Shown here in pieces: positions 1 to 7,634 of a DNA stretch of 27,996 nucleotides. This DNA comes from an uncultured Cellvibrio sp. (lineage in GTDB: Bacteria; Pseudomonadota; Gammaproteobacteria; Pseudomonadales; Cellvibrionaceae), in NCBI GenBank assembly GCA_946886255.1, contig CAMPIG010000013.1:1-27996 (forward strand). Reading direction: 5' to 3'. Numbering within the stretch: position 1 is the stretch's first letter; the number at the start of each line of letters is the position of its first letter. Below the pieces are notes generated by a model. It searched no databases. It was given only the letters and a program-made list of their open reading frames with translations, and was not told where the DNA came from. The translations under genes and the position numbers were made by a program.

Positions 1-95
1 ATGATACGCCGCCGGACGACGAACAATTGCTGGAGGAGCTACCTGAAGACTCAGCTGAAAACTCAACTGATGTGCTCCCCGAAAACAACACCTGA
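1..95 (+). CDS. C-terminal end of an acidic protein (partial)
   Basis: The frame that opens at base 3 reads about 30 codons to a TGA at 93-95. The encoded tail is rich in Asp, Glu, Pro and Leu (for example DTPPDDEQLLEELPED). Only the tail is inside the window, so the family cannot be read directly. From memory, DUF2489 genes in several gammaproteobacteria follow yihI, the activator of the GTPase Der, which also has an acidic C-terminus, so YihI is a reasonable guess. The stop lies 15 bp before the DUF2489 start, which suggests one transcript. The open frame is fairly sure; the identity is a weak inference. Confidence 0.5.
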   Translation, partial: DTPPDDEQLLEELPEDSAENSTDVLPENNT

Positions 96-110
96 TATTG
101 AGGTTTACCC

Positions 111-572
111 ATGAGTCTTGAAATAACCCTGTTGGTTATCGGTTTGATTATTGTCAGCATTCTGGCAGCTATTGCCGGTGTGCTTTTGTACAAAGTACAT
201 AAAAAAAATCAGATGCAGCACGCTTTGTTAGCTGAGAAAGAGGCGGCGATCAAAGAACAACGAGCGAATATCAACCGCAGTATTCAAATTCTGGCCCAGG
301 CTTCCCAGTCCGAAGATTTGACCCTGACAGAAGCCTGCATTCGAATCTCGGTTTTACTCGACAGCCTTGGTGTGGATGATGGCGTGCGTGAAGAGTTCTC
401 CGCGTTTTATCAGCTGCGCAGCCTCACCGAGCATATTCCGATTCTGGAGGGTTGGAAAAAACTGAGCCGCAAGGAGCAGATGCAATTTGATCTGCAGCGC
501 ATGAAGCACGAAGCCAGTTATCGCGACTTCGTGCTGGATGCGGCGGTGCGTATCAAGGGACGCGAGTTTTAA
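111..572 (+). CDS. DUF2489 family membrane-anchored protein
   Basis: This 153-residue protein has one N-terminal hydrophobic helix (about residues 5-27) followed by a charged, Lys/Glu-rich helical stretch, and then a mostly helical domain with LTLTEACIRISVLLDSLG and a C-terminal YRDFVLDAAVRIKG. That pattern fits the DUF2489 family, which has no established function. The topology suggests a membrane anchor with the soluble part in the cytoplasm. A GAGG at 100-103 precedes the ATG. Its TAA overlaps the trmA stop codon on the other strand, so the two genes converge with no terminator space between them. Confidence 0.85.
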   Translation: MSLEITLLVIGLIIVSILAAIAGVLLYKVHKKNQMQHALLAEKEAAIKEQRANINRSIQILAQASQSEDLTLTEACIRISVLLDSLGVDDGVREEFSAFYQLRSLTEHIPILEGWKKLSRKEQMQFDLQRMKHEASYRDFVLDAAVRIKGREF

Positions 573-1675
573 GGCGCTTTTGAGAGATTTTTCCGCCGCA
601 AGATGGCACCACATTCAAGGTGATGCGTATAGGGAAATTGATCAAACACCGCAAAGTCGGTGATCTCGTGTGTTTGGGTAATCGTCCGCAGATTGTCTCG
701 CAAGGTATCAGGGTTGCAGGAAATATAAATAATATTGTCGAAGCCCTGAGTAATACCGGTGGTGAGTGGGTCCATACCAGCACGTGGTGGATCGACAAAG
801 ATGGTACTGAATGTGTAGCTGTCCAGATCAATATCTTTCAGACGGTAGAACACCCGCACTTTGTTCAGTGCTTGCGAAAATTCCTCGCTCGACATGCGTG
901 CCACAGCAACGTTGCTCGCCTGGTTCAGGTTGATATTGTAAAGCGCCGAATTGACTGAGCTAGTCGCCACTTCTGTGGCAAGTACGCGATTAAAATTCTG
1001 TGACAATGGCAAGGTGAAATTGCCGTTGCCGCAATACAATTCCACCAGATCTCCGCCAAAATGTTTGCTCTTTTCTACCGCCCAGGTCAGCATTTTTTCG
1101 CACACTTTTGCGTTGGGCTGGGTAAAGCTGGCTTCAACCTGCTGGTAATGAAAAGGTTTATTGCCTACCTGTAAGGTTTCAGTGACGTAATCCCGATCAA
1201 TAATTTCTTTTTGTCCGCGACTGCGACCGACAATAGCGATATCCAATGCCTGGTGTAAATGTTGTGCAGCCTCACGCCAGTCGTCTTTCAATTTTTTGTG
1301 GTAAACCAGGGTGACTAGCGCCTGGCCGCTGAGCGTGGTTAAAAATTCTACCTGGAACAGTCGCTGTCGCAAAACCGGTTCGCGGTGAATGGCGGACAAC
1401 AATAGCGGCATTAACTGATTAATCTGTTCGGAACCAATAAGGAAATTTTCAATGGGGTAGGGTTTGCGGTATTCACCCGGTTTGAACATCGCATAGCTGA
1501 CGGTGTCGCCTTCATGCCACATCTTGAATTCGGCGCGCATCCGGTAGTGTTTTAACGGTGAGCGAAAGACTTCCAATGCCGGCAATGAAAATTCAGCAAA
1601 CTCTTGCTGTAAGCGGTTGAGCTTGTCGGTAAGTTGGTGTTCATAGGCGTCGGAGGAGAAAGAGTCGATAGTCAT
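569..1675 (-). CDS. trmA: tRNA (uracil-5-)-methyltransferase TrmA
   Basis: This SAM-dependent enzyme makes 5-methyluridine at position 54 in the T-loop of tRNAs; the family also acts on tmRNA. The 368-residue length matches the usual ~366. The SAM-binding motif VELYCGNGNF is at about 211-220, FVDPPRAGMD at 293-302, the catalytic cysteine in YISCNPDTL at C320, and the general-base glutamate in HHLECGAI at E354. The N-terminal block (PLKHYRMRAEFKMWHEGD) is typical of TrmA. It lacks the iron-sulfur cluster cysteines of the RlmC/RlmD relatives, which favours TrmA. The ATG at 1673-1675 has no strong Shine-Dalgarno. It lies downstream of the lipoprotein gene on the same strand, 113 bp away. Confidence 0.97.
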   Translation of the reverse strand: MTIDSFSSDAYEHQLTDKLNRLQQEFAEFSLPALEVFRSPLKHYRMRAEFKMWHEGDTVSYAMFKPGEYRKPYPIENFLIGSEQINQLMPLLLSAIHREPVLRQRLFQVEFLTTLSGQALVTLVYHKKLKDDWREAAQHLHQALDIAIVGRSRGQKEIIDRDYVTETLQVGNKPFHYQQVEASFTQPNAKVCEKMLTWAVEKSKHFGGDLVELYCGNGNFTLPLSQNFNRVLATEVATSSVNSALYNINLNQASNVAVARMSSEEFSQALNKVRVFYRLKDIDLDSYTFSTIFVDPPRAGMDPLTTGITQGFDNIIYISCNPDTLRDNLRTITQTHEITDFAVFDQFPYTHHLECGAILRRKNLSKAP

Positions 1676-1728
1676 GCAGTCAGGTCATAAAAAGGTATTG
1701 AAGCGCGTGCAAATCAGCGTGTGCACAA

Positions 1729-1745
1729 GGCGGCGTTAAGCCGCC
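1729..1745 (-). terminator. GC-rich hairpin between lipoprotein gene and trmA
   Basis: GGCGGC at 1729-1734 pairs with GCCGCC at 1740-1745 around a 5-nt loop. On the minus strand it follows the lipoprotein stop at 1789-1791. No T-run follows the stem, so it may be a weak or Rho-dependent terminator or only an mRNA-stabilising hairpin. Confidence 0.35.
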
Positions 1746-1788
1746 CATGATACGCGAGTTTGGTGATGAAAACCTGTTGCCAGGCTCA

Positions 1789-2538
1789 TTAACGCTGCTG
1801 TGTACATTTACCCCATTCGCAACTGATCAGTGAAACGGGGACATCTCCGCAATAAGAGGCATAGGCTTCCTGCGGCCATTGGTTATGCACCACAATAAAC
1901 TGCCCATCCGGACATTCCTTTTTAAATTCTTCAAATAACAAAAAGTAAGAACGGCCATTTCTCCGTTCAGTGGTTATATCACCGGCCAGGGTGGGAACCG
2001 GTACAATTTTAGTGGTATCGCCGGTATATTGTTGTTGCAGTGCTTGCAGGTCCACGCGCGCCTGCTCGCTCTGGACTAGGGCCATCTCTTGTTGTGCAAT
2101 GGTTTGAATACGTCGTACACAGGTTTTTTGCTGATTGGTCAGGGTGCGTTGTTTGAGGTTCAGTTCATCAATCGCGCGCTTCCTGGCCTTATGGGCCAAC
2201 ATGACGGCGGGCAAAGAAATAGCGTGTCCGTCGTAGTTTACGGCTTGTGACTCCAGTTGTGTCGTGTAGTAGTGATCGGCGGCAACGATGGCGGGCCAAT
2301 TTCGGGCGATCCAATCTTGTTGCACGGTTATCGCCTCAAGTTCGGCATCGTCCCCCAAGGGAGTACATTGATTAAAAATACTATTGGTATAAACCGCTTT
2401 GGTGAGTATGTCCGTGGCAAGTTGAAGCAGTTGGGTCGGGTCTTCAGTAGGCGTCACAACAGGCTGTTGCGCACAACCGGAGATCAGGGCGACGGTTATA
2501 CACAGCGGTGAGAACAAGCGAAGAATTGTTTTTTTCAT
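1789..2538 (-). CDS. Predicted outer-membrane lipoprotein, unknown function
   Basis: The gene encodes 249 residues. I chose the ATG at 2536-2538 because it gives a clean lipoprotein signal peptide (MKKTILRLFSPLCITVALISGC) with a lipobox LISGC and Cys22 as the lipidated residue, and because GGGAG lies just upstream. A longer open frame runs back into the kinase gene but would bury this signal. Ala and Gln follow the cysteine, so there is no inner-membrane retention aspartate. The mature part has a Gln-rich helical middle (about 115-165) and a C-terminal part with cysteines that could form disulfides (ECPDGQ, SYCGD, SCEWGKC). I do not recognise the family. The start is 16 bp after the kinase stop, so the two genes are probably one operon and the lipoprotein may act in the same signalling pathway. 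Confidence 0.82.
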   Translation of the reverse strand: MKKTILRLFSPLCITVALISGCAQQPVVTPTEDPTQLLQLATDILTKAVYTNSIFNQCTPLGDDAELEAITVQQDWIARNWPAIVAADHYYTTQLESQAVNYDGHAISLPAVMLAHKARKRAIDELNLKQRTLTNQQKTCVRRIQTIAQQEMALVQSEQARVDLQALQQQYTGDTTKIVPVPTLAGDITTERRNGRSYFLLFEEFKKECPDGQFIVVHNQWPQEAYASYCGDVPVSLISCEWGKCTQQR

Positions 2539-2554
2539 GACGGATGCTCCCGGG

Positions 2555-4105
2555 TCACATTTTTTTATCGGGTAAAGGCAAGCGAATGGTAAAGCGCGTT
2601 CCCTTGCCCGGTGTGGAATCCACTTCAATCTTGCCCTTGTGATGCTCGGTGATGATGAAATAAGACACTGACAAACCCAAGCCCGTCCCTTTGCCCACTT
2701 CTTTGGTGGTGTAAAACGGCTCAAAGATATGGCTTTTAACGTTGTCTGGCATACCGGGACCATTGTCTTCCACTTCAATGACCACATGCGTTGCTTCCGC
2801 GTAGGCACGAATGCTGATGGTCGGTTTGAACTGTGGCTCCGCATTGTTTTGCAGGTCGCTGGCCAAAGCCTGCCGCGCGTTGCGCAACAGGTTGAGGATG
2901 ACTTGTTGAATCTCGGGCGCTGAGCCCAGCACGCCGGGTAAATCCGTACTGATGTCTTTGACAATCTTGGGTGGTTTAACTTTAAGTTCTTTTGCTTCAC
3001 CGGTGTTAATGCTTAATTCAACACTGTGATCGATTACACTTTTCAGATCCATCAGATGGGTGTTGCGATTACTCACATGCGAAAACTCCAGCATGTTGGT
3101 GACAATCTTGGCCGCGCGCTCACCGGCTTCTTTGATATCTTCGAGAAAGCTGTAAATATTGCGCTCACGCAAATATTCATACACTTGCTCTACGCTGATC
3201 CCCAGTTTTTTTGTCACCTCATGATTGGATGCGAGCTCCGCTGATGTGCGGCGATAAATATTTTGCACACTATGCAGGATTGCCCCGATGGGATTATTGA
3301 TTTCATGGGCAATCCCCGCCGCCAATTCACCAAGTGACAACATTTTTTCATTCTGGATCATCATGTGTTCCATCTTGACCCGCAGAGTCACATCATCGAT
3401 ACGAATCACGGCGCCTATGCCTTGGGCGGCAATCAGGGGATAGATGGTCATGTCCATATAGCGTGCTTCAGTACCCTGGCCTTGTTGCATATTTTCATTG
3501 ACCAGCGGTGTACCGCTTTCAATGGTTTTCTTGATGACGGCAAGGCTAATGGGCAGGCTGGGATAAACCTCGTTCAAGTGGTGATGTAATGCCTCATCGG
3601 CGGAGATGCCGGTATTAAATGCAGCGGAAGCATTCCAATGGGTGACATAGCCCTGGTGGGTAACACCGATCAGTACCGAGGGCATGGAGTTGATCATGCT
3701 GTGCAGGTAATCCTGGGTTTCGCGCAACAGCAACACGGTAGCCTCGTGACGCGCGATCTCATCCTGCAAGCGGTTGTTGGTTTGATGCAGGCTTTCGGTT
3801 CGCTCCGCAATCTTGTGCTCCAATTCCCGCTGGGATTCCTTCAATGCTTTACGAGCCCGTTTGTTGTTTAGGCGGCTGCGTTGCAGACCGATGATCAACA
3901 AGCTTTGCAATAGGAACATCAGGGTGATAACCAGCCACAGGATATTGCTATAACCACTATCGCGACTTTCTTGCTGGGCCAGAGCGGGCAGAGCAGTGGC
4001 AAGGTAAATCCATACAACCACACATCGACCCAACCACATGAAACCCGGATGAGCAAGCAAGATACCGCTGATGTTATTTGGGTTGGGCATGGCACCACGC
4101 AGCAT
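2555..4105 (-). CDS. PAS-domain sensor histidine kinase (orphan)
   Basis: The N-terminus has two hydrophobic segments (about residues 28-48 and 58-78, counted from a TTG at 4120), then a coiled coil, a PAS domain (about 135-240), a HisKA-type dimerisation domain with H-box GELAAGIAHEINNPIGAI (His272) and a C-terminal HATPase. The N box is LLRNARQAL (near 410), G1 DNGPGMP, F box FEPFYTTK and G2 GTGLGLSV. All catalytic boxes are intact. The motif set resembles NtrB/DctB-type kinases. No response regulator gene adjoins, so the partner is elsewhere. I give the ATG at 4105; the open frame extends to a TTG at 4120, and an ATG at 4090 is also possible, with no clear Shine-Dalgarno for any of them. 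The lipoprotein gene follows after 16 bp. Confidence 0.93.
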   Translation of the reverse strand: MLRGAMPNPNNISGILLAHPGFMWLGRCVVVWIYLATALPALAQQESRDSGYSNILWLVITLMFLLQSLLIIGLQRSRLNNKRARKALKESQRELEHKIAERTESLHQTNNRLQDEIARHEATVLLLRETQDYLHSMINSMPSVLIGVTHQGYVTHWNASAAFNTGISADEALHHHLNEVYPSLPISLAVIKKTIESGTPLVNENMQQGQGTEARYMDMTIYPLIAAQGIGAVIRIDDVTLRVKMEHMMIQNEKMLSLGELAAGIAHEINNPIGAILHSVQNIYRRTSAELASNHEVTKKLGISVEQVYEYLRERNIYSFLEDIKEAGERAAKIVTNMLEFSHVSNRNTHLMDLKSVIDHSVELSINTGEAKELKVKPPKIVKDISTDLPGVLGSAPEIQQVILNLLRNARQALASDLQNNAEPQFKPTISIRAYAEATHVVIEVEDNGPGMPDNVKSHIFEPFYTTKEVGKGTGLGLSVSYFIITEHHKGKIEVDSTPGKGTRFTIRLPLPDKKM

Positions 4106-4313
4106 TGGGCGAATAATCAAAATTGGGCAGATTAAGAAGGCACATTCTACCCAGCAACGTCGAATAACACTAACGGAAGCGACGGGCGTTGTCGCGCCGA
4201 TAAATGAACGCGGTGAACGCTACATGCCAGGTTGATTAAGTAGCCCGCCGCAGTGCGAATTACGAGAAAAATCAGCGGCTTGTAGTGCATGATGGCGGTT
4301 TGCATAAAAGTGT

Positions 4314-4341
4314 TTGACAAGGCATCTGATTTCGGTAGAAT
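4314..4341 (+). promoter_or_regulatory. Strong sigma70-type promoter of the tRNA operon
   Basis: A perfect TTGACA at 4314-4319 is followed after 16 bp by TAGAAT at 4336-4341, 17 bp before the tRNA-Val body. The bases after the -10 box are GC-rich (GCGCACC), a discriminator type linked to stringent control of stable RNA genes. Confidence 0.88.
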
Positions 4342-4357
4342 GCGCACCTCTCAACGG

Positions 4358-4433
4358 GGGCGGTTAGCTCAGTTGGTAGAGCAATGCCCTTACAAGGCAT
4401 GGGTCACAAGTTCGAGTCTTGTACCGCCCACCA
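4358..4433 (+). tRNA. tRNA-Val (anticodon TAC)
   Basis: A 76-nt cloverleaf. The acceptor stem GGGCGGT (4358-4364) pairs with ACCGCCC (4423-4429), followed by discriminator A and an encoded CCA. The D arm is GCTC-AGTTGGTA-GAGC. The anticodon stem ATGCC/GGCAT encloses the loop CTTACAA, giving anticodon TAC, which reads GTA and other Val codons. The T arm contains GTTCGAG. The spacer to the next tRNA holds small A/T hairpins that may guide processing. Confidence 0.98.
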
Positions 4434-4468
4434 CTTGTTACTCACAAGGTAAAAAGTGCTTTTTCTGC

Positions 4469-4545
4469 GGACCGGTAGTTCAGTCGGTTAGAATGCCGGC
4501 CTGTCACGCCGGAGGTCGCGGGTTCGAGTCCCGTCCGGTCCGCCA
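4469..4545 (+). tRNA. tRNA-Asp (anticodon GTC)
   Basis: A 77-nt cloverleaf. The acceptor stem GGACCGG (4469-4475) pairs with CCGGTCC (4535-4541), then discriminator G and encoded CCA. The anticodon loop CTGTCAC gives GTC for aspartate. The T arm GCGGG-TTCGAGT-CCCGT is intact. It is co-transcribed with tRNA-Val, 35 nt upstream. Confidence 0.98.
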
Positions 4546-4557
4546 CAAATTTCCCTC

Positions 4558-4590
4558 AAAAGCCTCGCTCACGCGGGGCTTTTGCTTTTC
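4558..4590 (+). terminator. Intrinsic terminator of the tRNA operon
   Basis: AAAAGCCTCGC (4558-4568) pairs with GCGGGGCTTTT (4573-4583) through an 11-bp stem with one G-T pair and a TCAC loop, followed by a T-rich stretch. It lies 12 nt after the tRNA-Asp CCA. Confidence 0.9.
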
Positions 4591-4784
4591 TGATCCCCCC
4601 GATTCACCTCTTTTCTGCATTTTGGCGGCTAAACTTTCTGGTGTTACACAAAATTGTCATGATCGGCCATTAATCTGGGATCACTGGAGTAGATTTTTGG
4701 AAGGGAATCCTTTAGCTTCTGACTTGTCACATGACCACTGGCTGCAAGAAGTGCAACCGGTGAACTTAACCAAGGAGCATTACC

Positions 4785-4868
4785 ATGCAAGACTATATCG
4801 AAGACCTGCTGGATGTCAGTTACGACGAAGGCGACGATGAGATAACAGAGGATTACTCTGAGATCTAA
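4785..4868 (+). CDS. Candidate 27-residue acidic small protein
   Basis: An ATG at 4785-4787 opens 27 codons ending in TAA at 4866-4868. AAGGAG at 4772-4777 sits 7 nt before the ATG, one of the best ribosome binding sites in the window. The peptide begins MQDYIEDLLDVSYDEGDD and contains twelve Asp/Glu and no Lys, Arg or His, so it would be strongly negatively charged. It has no membrane segment or signal peptide. It lies after the tRNA terminator, so it would need its own promoter, which I could not place. I know no family for it. The quality of the Shine-Dalgarno and the extreme composition argue for translation, but an open frame this short can arise by chance. Confidence 0.5.
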   Translation: MQDYIEDLLDVSYDEGDDEITEDYSEI

Positions 4869-4869
4869 T

Positions 4870-4901
4870 GCGAGTGAAGCAGCCTGGTGCTGCGCGCTCG
4901 C
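4870..4901 (+). terminator. Hairpin directly after the micro-ORF
   Basis: GCGAG (4870-4874) pairs with CTCGC (4897-4901). Inside, GCAGC (4879-4883) pairs with GCTGC (4889-4893) around CTGGT. It starts 1 nt after the micro-ORF stop. The following CTGTTTAACTT is only moderately T-rich, so termination is possible but not clear. Confidence 0.4.
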
Positions 4902-5146
4902 CTGTTTAACTTCCCGCATTTCCCGCTATATGTTCTCCCGCCTGATTCTTCATCTATAAGTGAAGCTACTAAACTGCCGAGCGGTTCACAGCGAAAACCT
5001 GACGTACACACCATAATTCCGTCGTTCAAGTCGCAAATTCTTCGGAATATGGCTCCGCCTGGCTTGTCCAACCACGCGGATTTAATATCTGACTTATACT
5101 GGTAAGTATCCACAGCTCCCCTTACAGCGCAGGCTGGATCGATTTT

Positions 5147-6517
5147 ATGCAAACCCAATCCTCGGAACAGTTGGAAGCGGTATTCCTGTTCGACGGTGAT
5201 CAGATTACTCGTGAAATGCTTTATTCGGAGTTTGAAGCGATTCTCGATGGCTTTATTCCGGTGCCCGATTACGCAGGCCGACTGGCCAAGGCTGTTTATC
5301 TGCGGATCAATTCCCGTCTGTGTATTACCGCTGCCGTGTTTTTTGTACTTGAGTTTGATGCGAAGGGAATGATTGACCGCCGCTGGAATGTGCCTTTGCA
5401 GCAGTTGGCGGAGGCGGCATCTCGTGGTCCGGATCTGGGTGCGGGTACCATTCGCCTGGCCTGTTTCAGTCAATGTCCTATTGAATGGCAGCGCAAGAAT
5501 TTGTGGGACCCGCAGATGCAGCCGGGTTGTAACAGTTTCGTGTTGATGCGTAAGGCAGTGAAAGGCAATCGCCTGGGCTTGATCTTTAAAACAGCCGCTG
5601 CCGACAAGGCTGCTGCCGTTGAGGCGGAGCAACGTGCTCAGGAGCAACGACGCGAGCAGAAAATCCAGGAAAAAATTCAGCAAAAACTGCATCAACAATA
5701 CTCCAAGGAATTGCGCGACCGGCTTGCCCACGTCATCAAAGAGCAGCGTTTGCGTATTGCCACTCTCGAAAACCAGCAAAAGCTCAAGATCCAGGGAATC
5801 CAGCAAGATCATCAAAAGCGCTTGCATGCTTATCAGCAGGAGTTGTTGGAGTTACAAAGAAACAGAGAGGAATTGGATGAACGCAATCGTAGCCTCAAAG
5901 AAGATCTGGATGTGCAGTTGCAAAAACTTGACGGTGTGCGCGAATATTTCAGCCACAAACTGAAAGCGGCGCAGATGGATGAAAACAGCCAGATACAGGC
6001 GATGCAGGAGAATTTTGCGCTGGAGCTGGAAGCCCGGCTTAAAACAGTCTCGGCAGAGTTGCAGGAAAAACTGGATATGCGTGAGGTAGAACTGTTCTAC
6101 CGCCACGAACAGGAGAAAAATTTGCGCGATGAGATTGCCCACTTGCGTCGCGAAAATCAGGCGCTGCTGAACAACGGCAGTGATCAGTTACTCGCCCGGC
6201 TGGCCCGCGCGGGTATCAATTTTGTGGCCTTTCATCCAGGCGCTGGCAATATCGCCATACCCCTGGATGACATGAGCCGTTACCTCGATAATCCTCAGGC
6301 TTACGTTGCCGCCAAATGTGGTGTAACGGAAACGCTCTACGCCGCCTGGCTTGGCCATTACCAGACACCCCGCTGTACCGGCGTTGACCATCGTGGCCAG
6401 ACGTGTAACAAACCACTTGCGCGAGTGGCTACGCCCTCGGAATTCCATGAGGGTGAACATGATCGCTGTGATCAACACCAGGTGTTGCCGCATCAATTGG
6501 TTGCTGAGCGGCGTTGA
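5147..6517 (+). CDS. Uncharacterised coiled-coil protein with Cys/His C-terminal motif
   Basis: The gene encodes 456 residues. The first ~150 form a globular domain (EAVFLFDGDQITREMLYSEFEAILDG...) that I do not recognise. About 155-345 is a long charged coiled coil rich in Glu, Gln, Lys and Arg. The last ~110 residues form a second small domain ending with C410, C420, H434/H438, C441 and H444 (RCTGVDHRGQTC ... DRCDQH), which could bind one zinc ion. There is no signal peptide or membrane segment, so it is probably cytoplasmic. Similar coiled-coil proteins are often mislabelled as chromosome-segregation or DNA-repair proteins, and nothing here supports such a role. The stop lies 11 bp before the PLP-enzyme start, so the two genes are probably co-transcribed. 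Confidence 0.8.
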   Translation: MQTQSSEQLEAVFLFDGDQITREMLYSEFEAILDGFIPVPDYAGRLAKAVYLRINSRLCITAAVFFVLEFDAKGMIDRRWNVPLQQLAEAASRGPDLGAGTIRLACFSQCPIEWQRKNLWDPQMQPGCNSFVLMRKAVKGNRLGLIFKTAAADKAAAVEAEQRAQEQRREQKIQEKIQQKLHQQYSKELRDRLAHVIKEQRLRIATLENQQKLKIQGIQQDHQKRLHAYQQELLELQRNREELDERNRSLKEDLDVQLQKLDGVREYFSHKLKAAQMDENSQIQAMQENFALELEARLKTVSAELQEKLDMREVELFYRHEQEKNLRDEIAHLRRENQALLNNGSDQLLARLARAGINFVAFHPGAGNIAIPLDDMSRYLDNPQAYVAAKCGVTETLYAAWLGHYQTPRCTGVDHRGQTCNKPLARVATPSEFHEGEHDRCDQHQVLPHQLVAERR

Positions 6518-6528
6518 GCTGACGATTG

Positions 6529-7506
6529 ATGATTGATGCAGTAAAAGCAGGTGTGAACCTTGATGTATTGCACCAGCGCGCGCTGGATGTGCCTATGCAG
6601 AGGGTGTCTTGTTCGGTACTCAACAACTATGGTCTTGAGTTGATTGTGCGGCGTGACGACATGATCGATCCGTACCAGAGTGGCAACAAATTTTACAAAT
6701 TGTTCTACAACCTGCGTGCGGCGAACGAGCAGGGAATCAACCAGTTGCTCAGTTTTGGCGGGGCCTATTCCAATCACCTTTACGCGTTGGCTGCTGCAGG
6801 TCATTCAGCCGGTATACGCACTGTTGGTGTCGTGCGTGGAGAACGCCCTGCACACCTGAGTCCGACATTGCGGGACGCCGAAGCCTGGGGTATGCAATTG
6901 TGTTTTGTTCCGCGCGCTGAATACTATTCCGATAACGATGAGCTGCTGAATCGGTTGCGCGCGAGCTATGGCGACTTTTTGTTGGTGCCTGAGGGCGGAG
7001 CCAATCTCAATGGCGCGCGCGGCGCAGCGGTAATGGGATGGGCGATTACTCAACAGCTTGGCGATAAGTTCGATGACGTTTGCGTGCCTTGCGGCACTGG
7101 CAGCACCCTGGCGGGCTTGGCCAGTGCATTACCGGGTGATAAAACCGCTATAGGTTTTTCGGTACTAAAGGGACAGGGCACTTTAGGGCATCAGGTCAGT
7201 TGCCTTTACGCGTCCTGCCTATCCTTGAGTGCTAGCGCAGGTTTTGCGTCAGGTGGACGTTGGCGTTTGATCAGCGGTTATCACGCGGGTGGCTATGCCA
7301 GGAAGTTACCGTCGATGGTAAATGATTTCTGGCGCGACTTTGAGGCTGAAACCGGCATACTGCTGGATCCGGTCTATAGTTTGAAGATGTTTTGGGGTAT
7401 GGCCCACTTGGCAGCGCAGAGTTATTGGGCGCCGGGGACGCGCCTTGTGGCGGTGCATACCGGTGGTCTGCAAGGTCGGCGCGGCTTTCAGAGCGAACTC
7501 GTGTAA
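6529..7506 (+). CDS. PLP-dependent ACC deaminase / D-cysteine desulfhydrase family enzyme
   Basis: The 325-residue protein has a fold-type II PLP-enzyme pattern: SGNKFYK with the probable PLP lysine at K54, a GGAYSNH substrate-binding loop, and CGTGSTLAGL, which would hold the PLP phosphate. Characterised members deaminate 1-aminocyclopropane-1-carboxylate or split D-cysteine into pyruvate, sulfide and ammonia. D-cysteine desulfhydrase is the commoner activity in gammaproteobacteria, but the exact substrate cannot be read here. The frame could start at a TTG (6526); I prefer the adjacent ATG at 6529. The stretch between TGSTLAGL and the C-terminal GYHAGGYARK is less conserved and Ser/Cys-rich, as is common in the family. 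It follows the coiled-coil gene by 11 bp. Confidence 0.88.
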   Translation: MIDAVKAGVNLDVLHQRALDVPMQRVSCSVLNNYGLELIVRRDDMIDPYQSGNKFYKLFYNLRAANEQGINQLLSFGGAYSNHLYALAAAGHSAGIRTVGVVRGERPAHLSPTLRDAEAWGMQLCFVPRAEYYSDNDELLNRLRASYGDFLLVPEGGANLNGARGAAVMGWAITQQLGDKFDDVCVPCGTGSTLAGLASALPGDKTAIGFSVLKGQGTLGHQVSCLYASCLSLSASAGFASGGRWRLISGYHAGGYARKLPSMVNDFWRDFEAETGILLDPVYSLKMFWGMAHLAAQSYWAPGTRLVAVHTGGLQGRRGFQSELV

Positions 7507-7592
7507 TCTGGTGTTTTTTACAAACATGCATACTTCAGGTAAAAATGAAATTCAGATCATAAGCCGTCGGCGATTATCCGGATGTTAAAAAG

Positions 7593-7612
7593 CCAGTCAA
7601 CAATAAGACTGG
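7593..7612 (+). other. Hairpin in the leader of the cNMP/rhodanese gene
   Basis: CCAGTC (7593-7598) and GACTGG (7607-7612) pair around an 8-nt A-rich loop, ending about 22 nt before the start codon at 7635. No T-run follows, so this is a leader structure or operator rather than a terminator. Confidence 0.35.
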
Positions 7613-7634
7613 AAGTGAGAGGCAAAGTCGTATC

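Larger units (their letters stand above)
4591..5146. other. Gene-poor stretch with one micro-ORF and one hairpin
   Basis: Between the tRNA terminator and the coiled-coil gene I see no ordinary gene on either strand. The only coding-like signal is the micro-ORF at 4785-4868 with the hairpin just after it. A TATACT at 5095-5100 could be the -10 box of the next gene, but no matching -35 box is present at the right distance. Confidence 0.6.

Noticed and set aside
569..1675. RlmD or RlmC instead of TrmA
   Set aside because: The iron-sulfur cysteines of those enzymes are missing, and length and motifs match TrmA.
2539..3000. An N-terminal extension of the lipoprotein
   Set aside because: It is a shadow of the kinase gene in another frame and would hide a clear lipoprotein signal peptide.
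4289..4840. A 183-codon plus-strand frame over the tRNA genes
   Set aside because: It reads straight through both tRNAs and the terminator and has no ribosome binding site.
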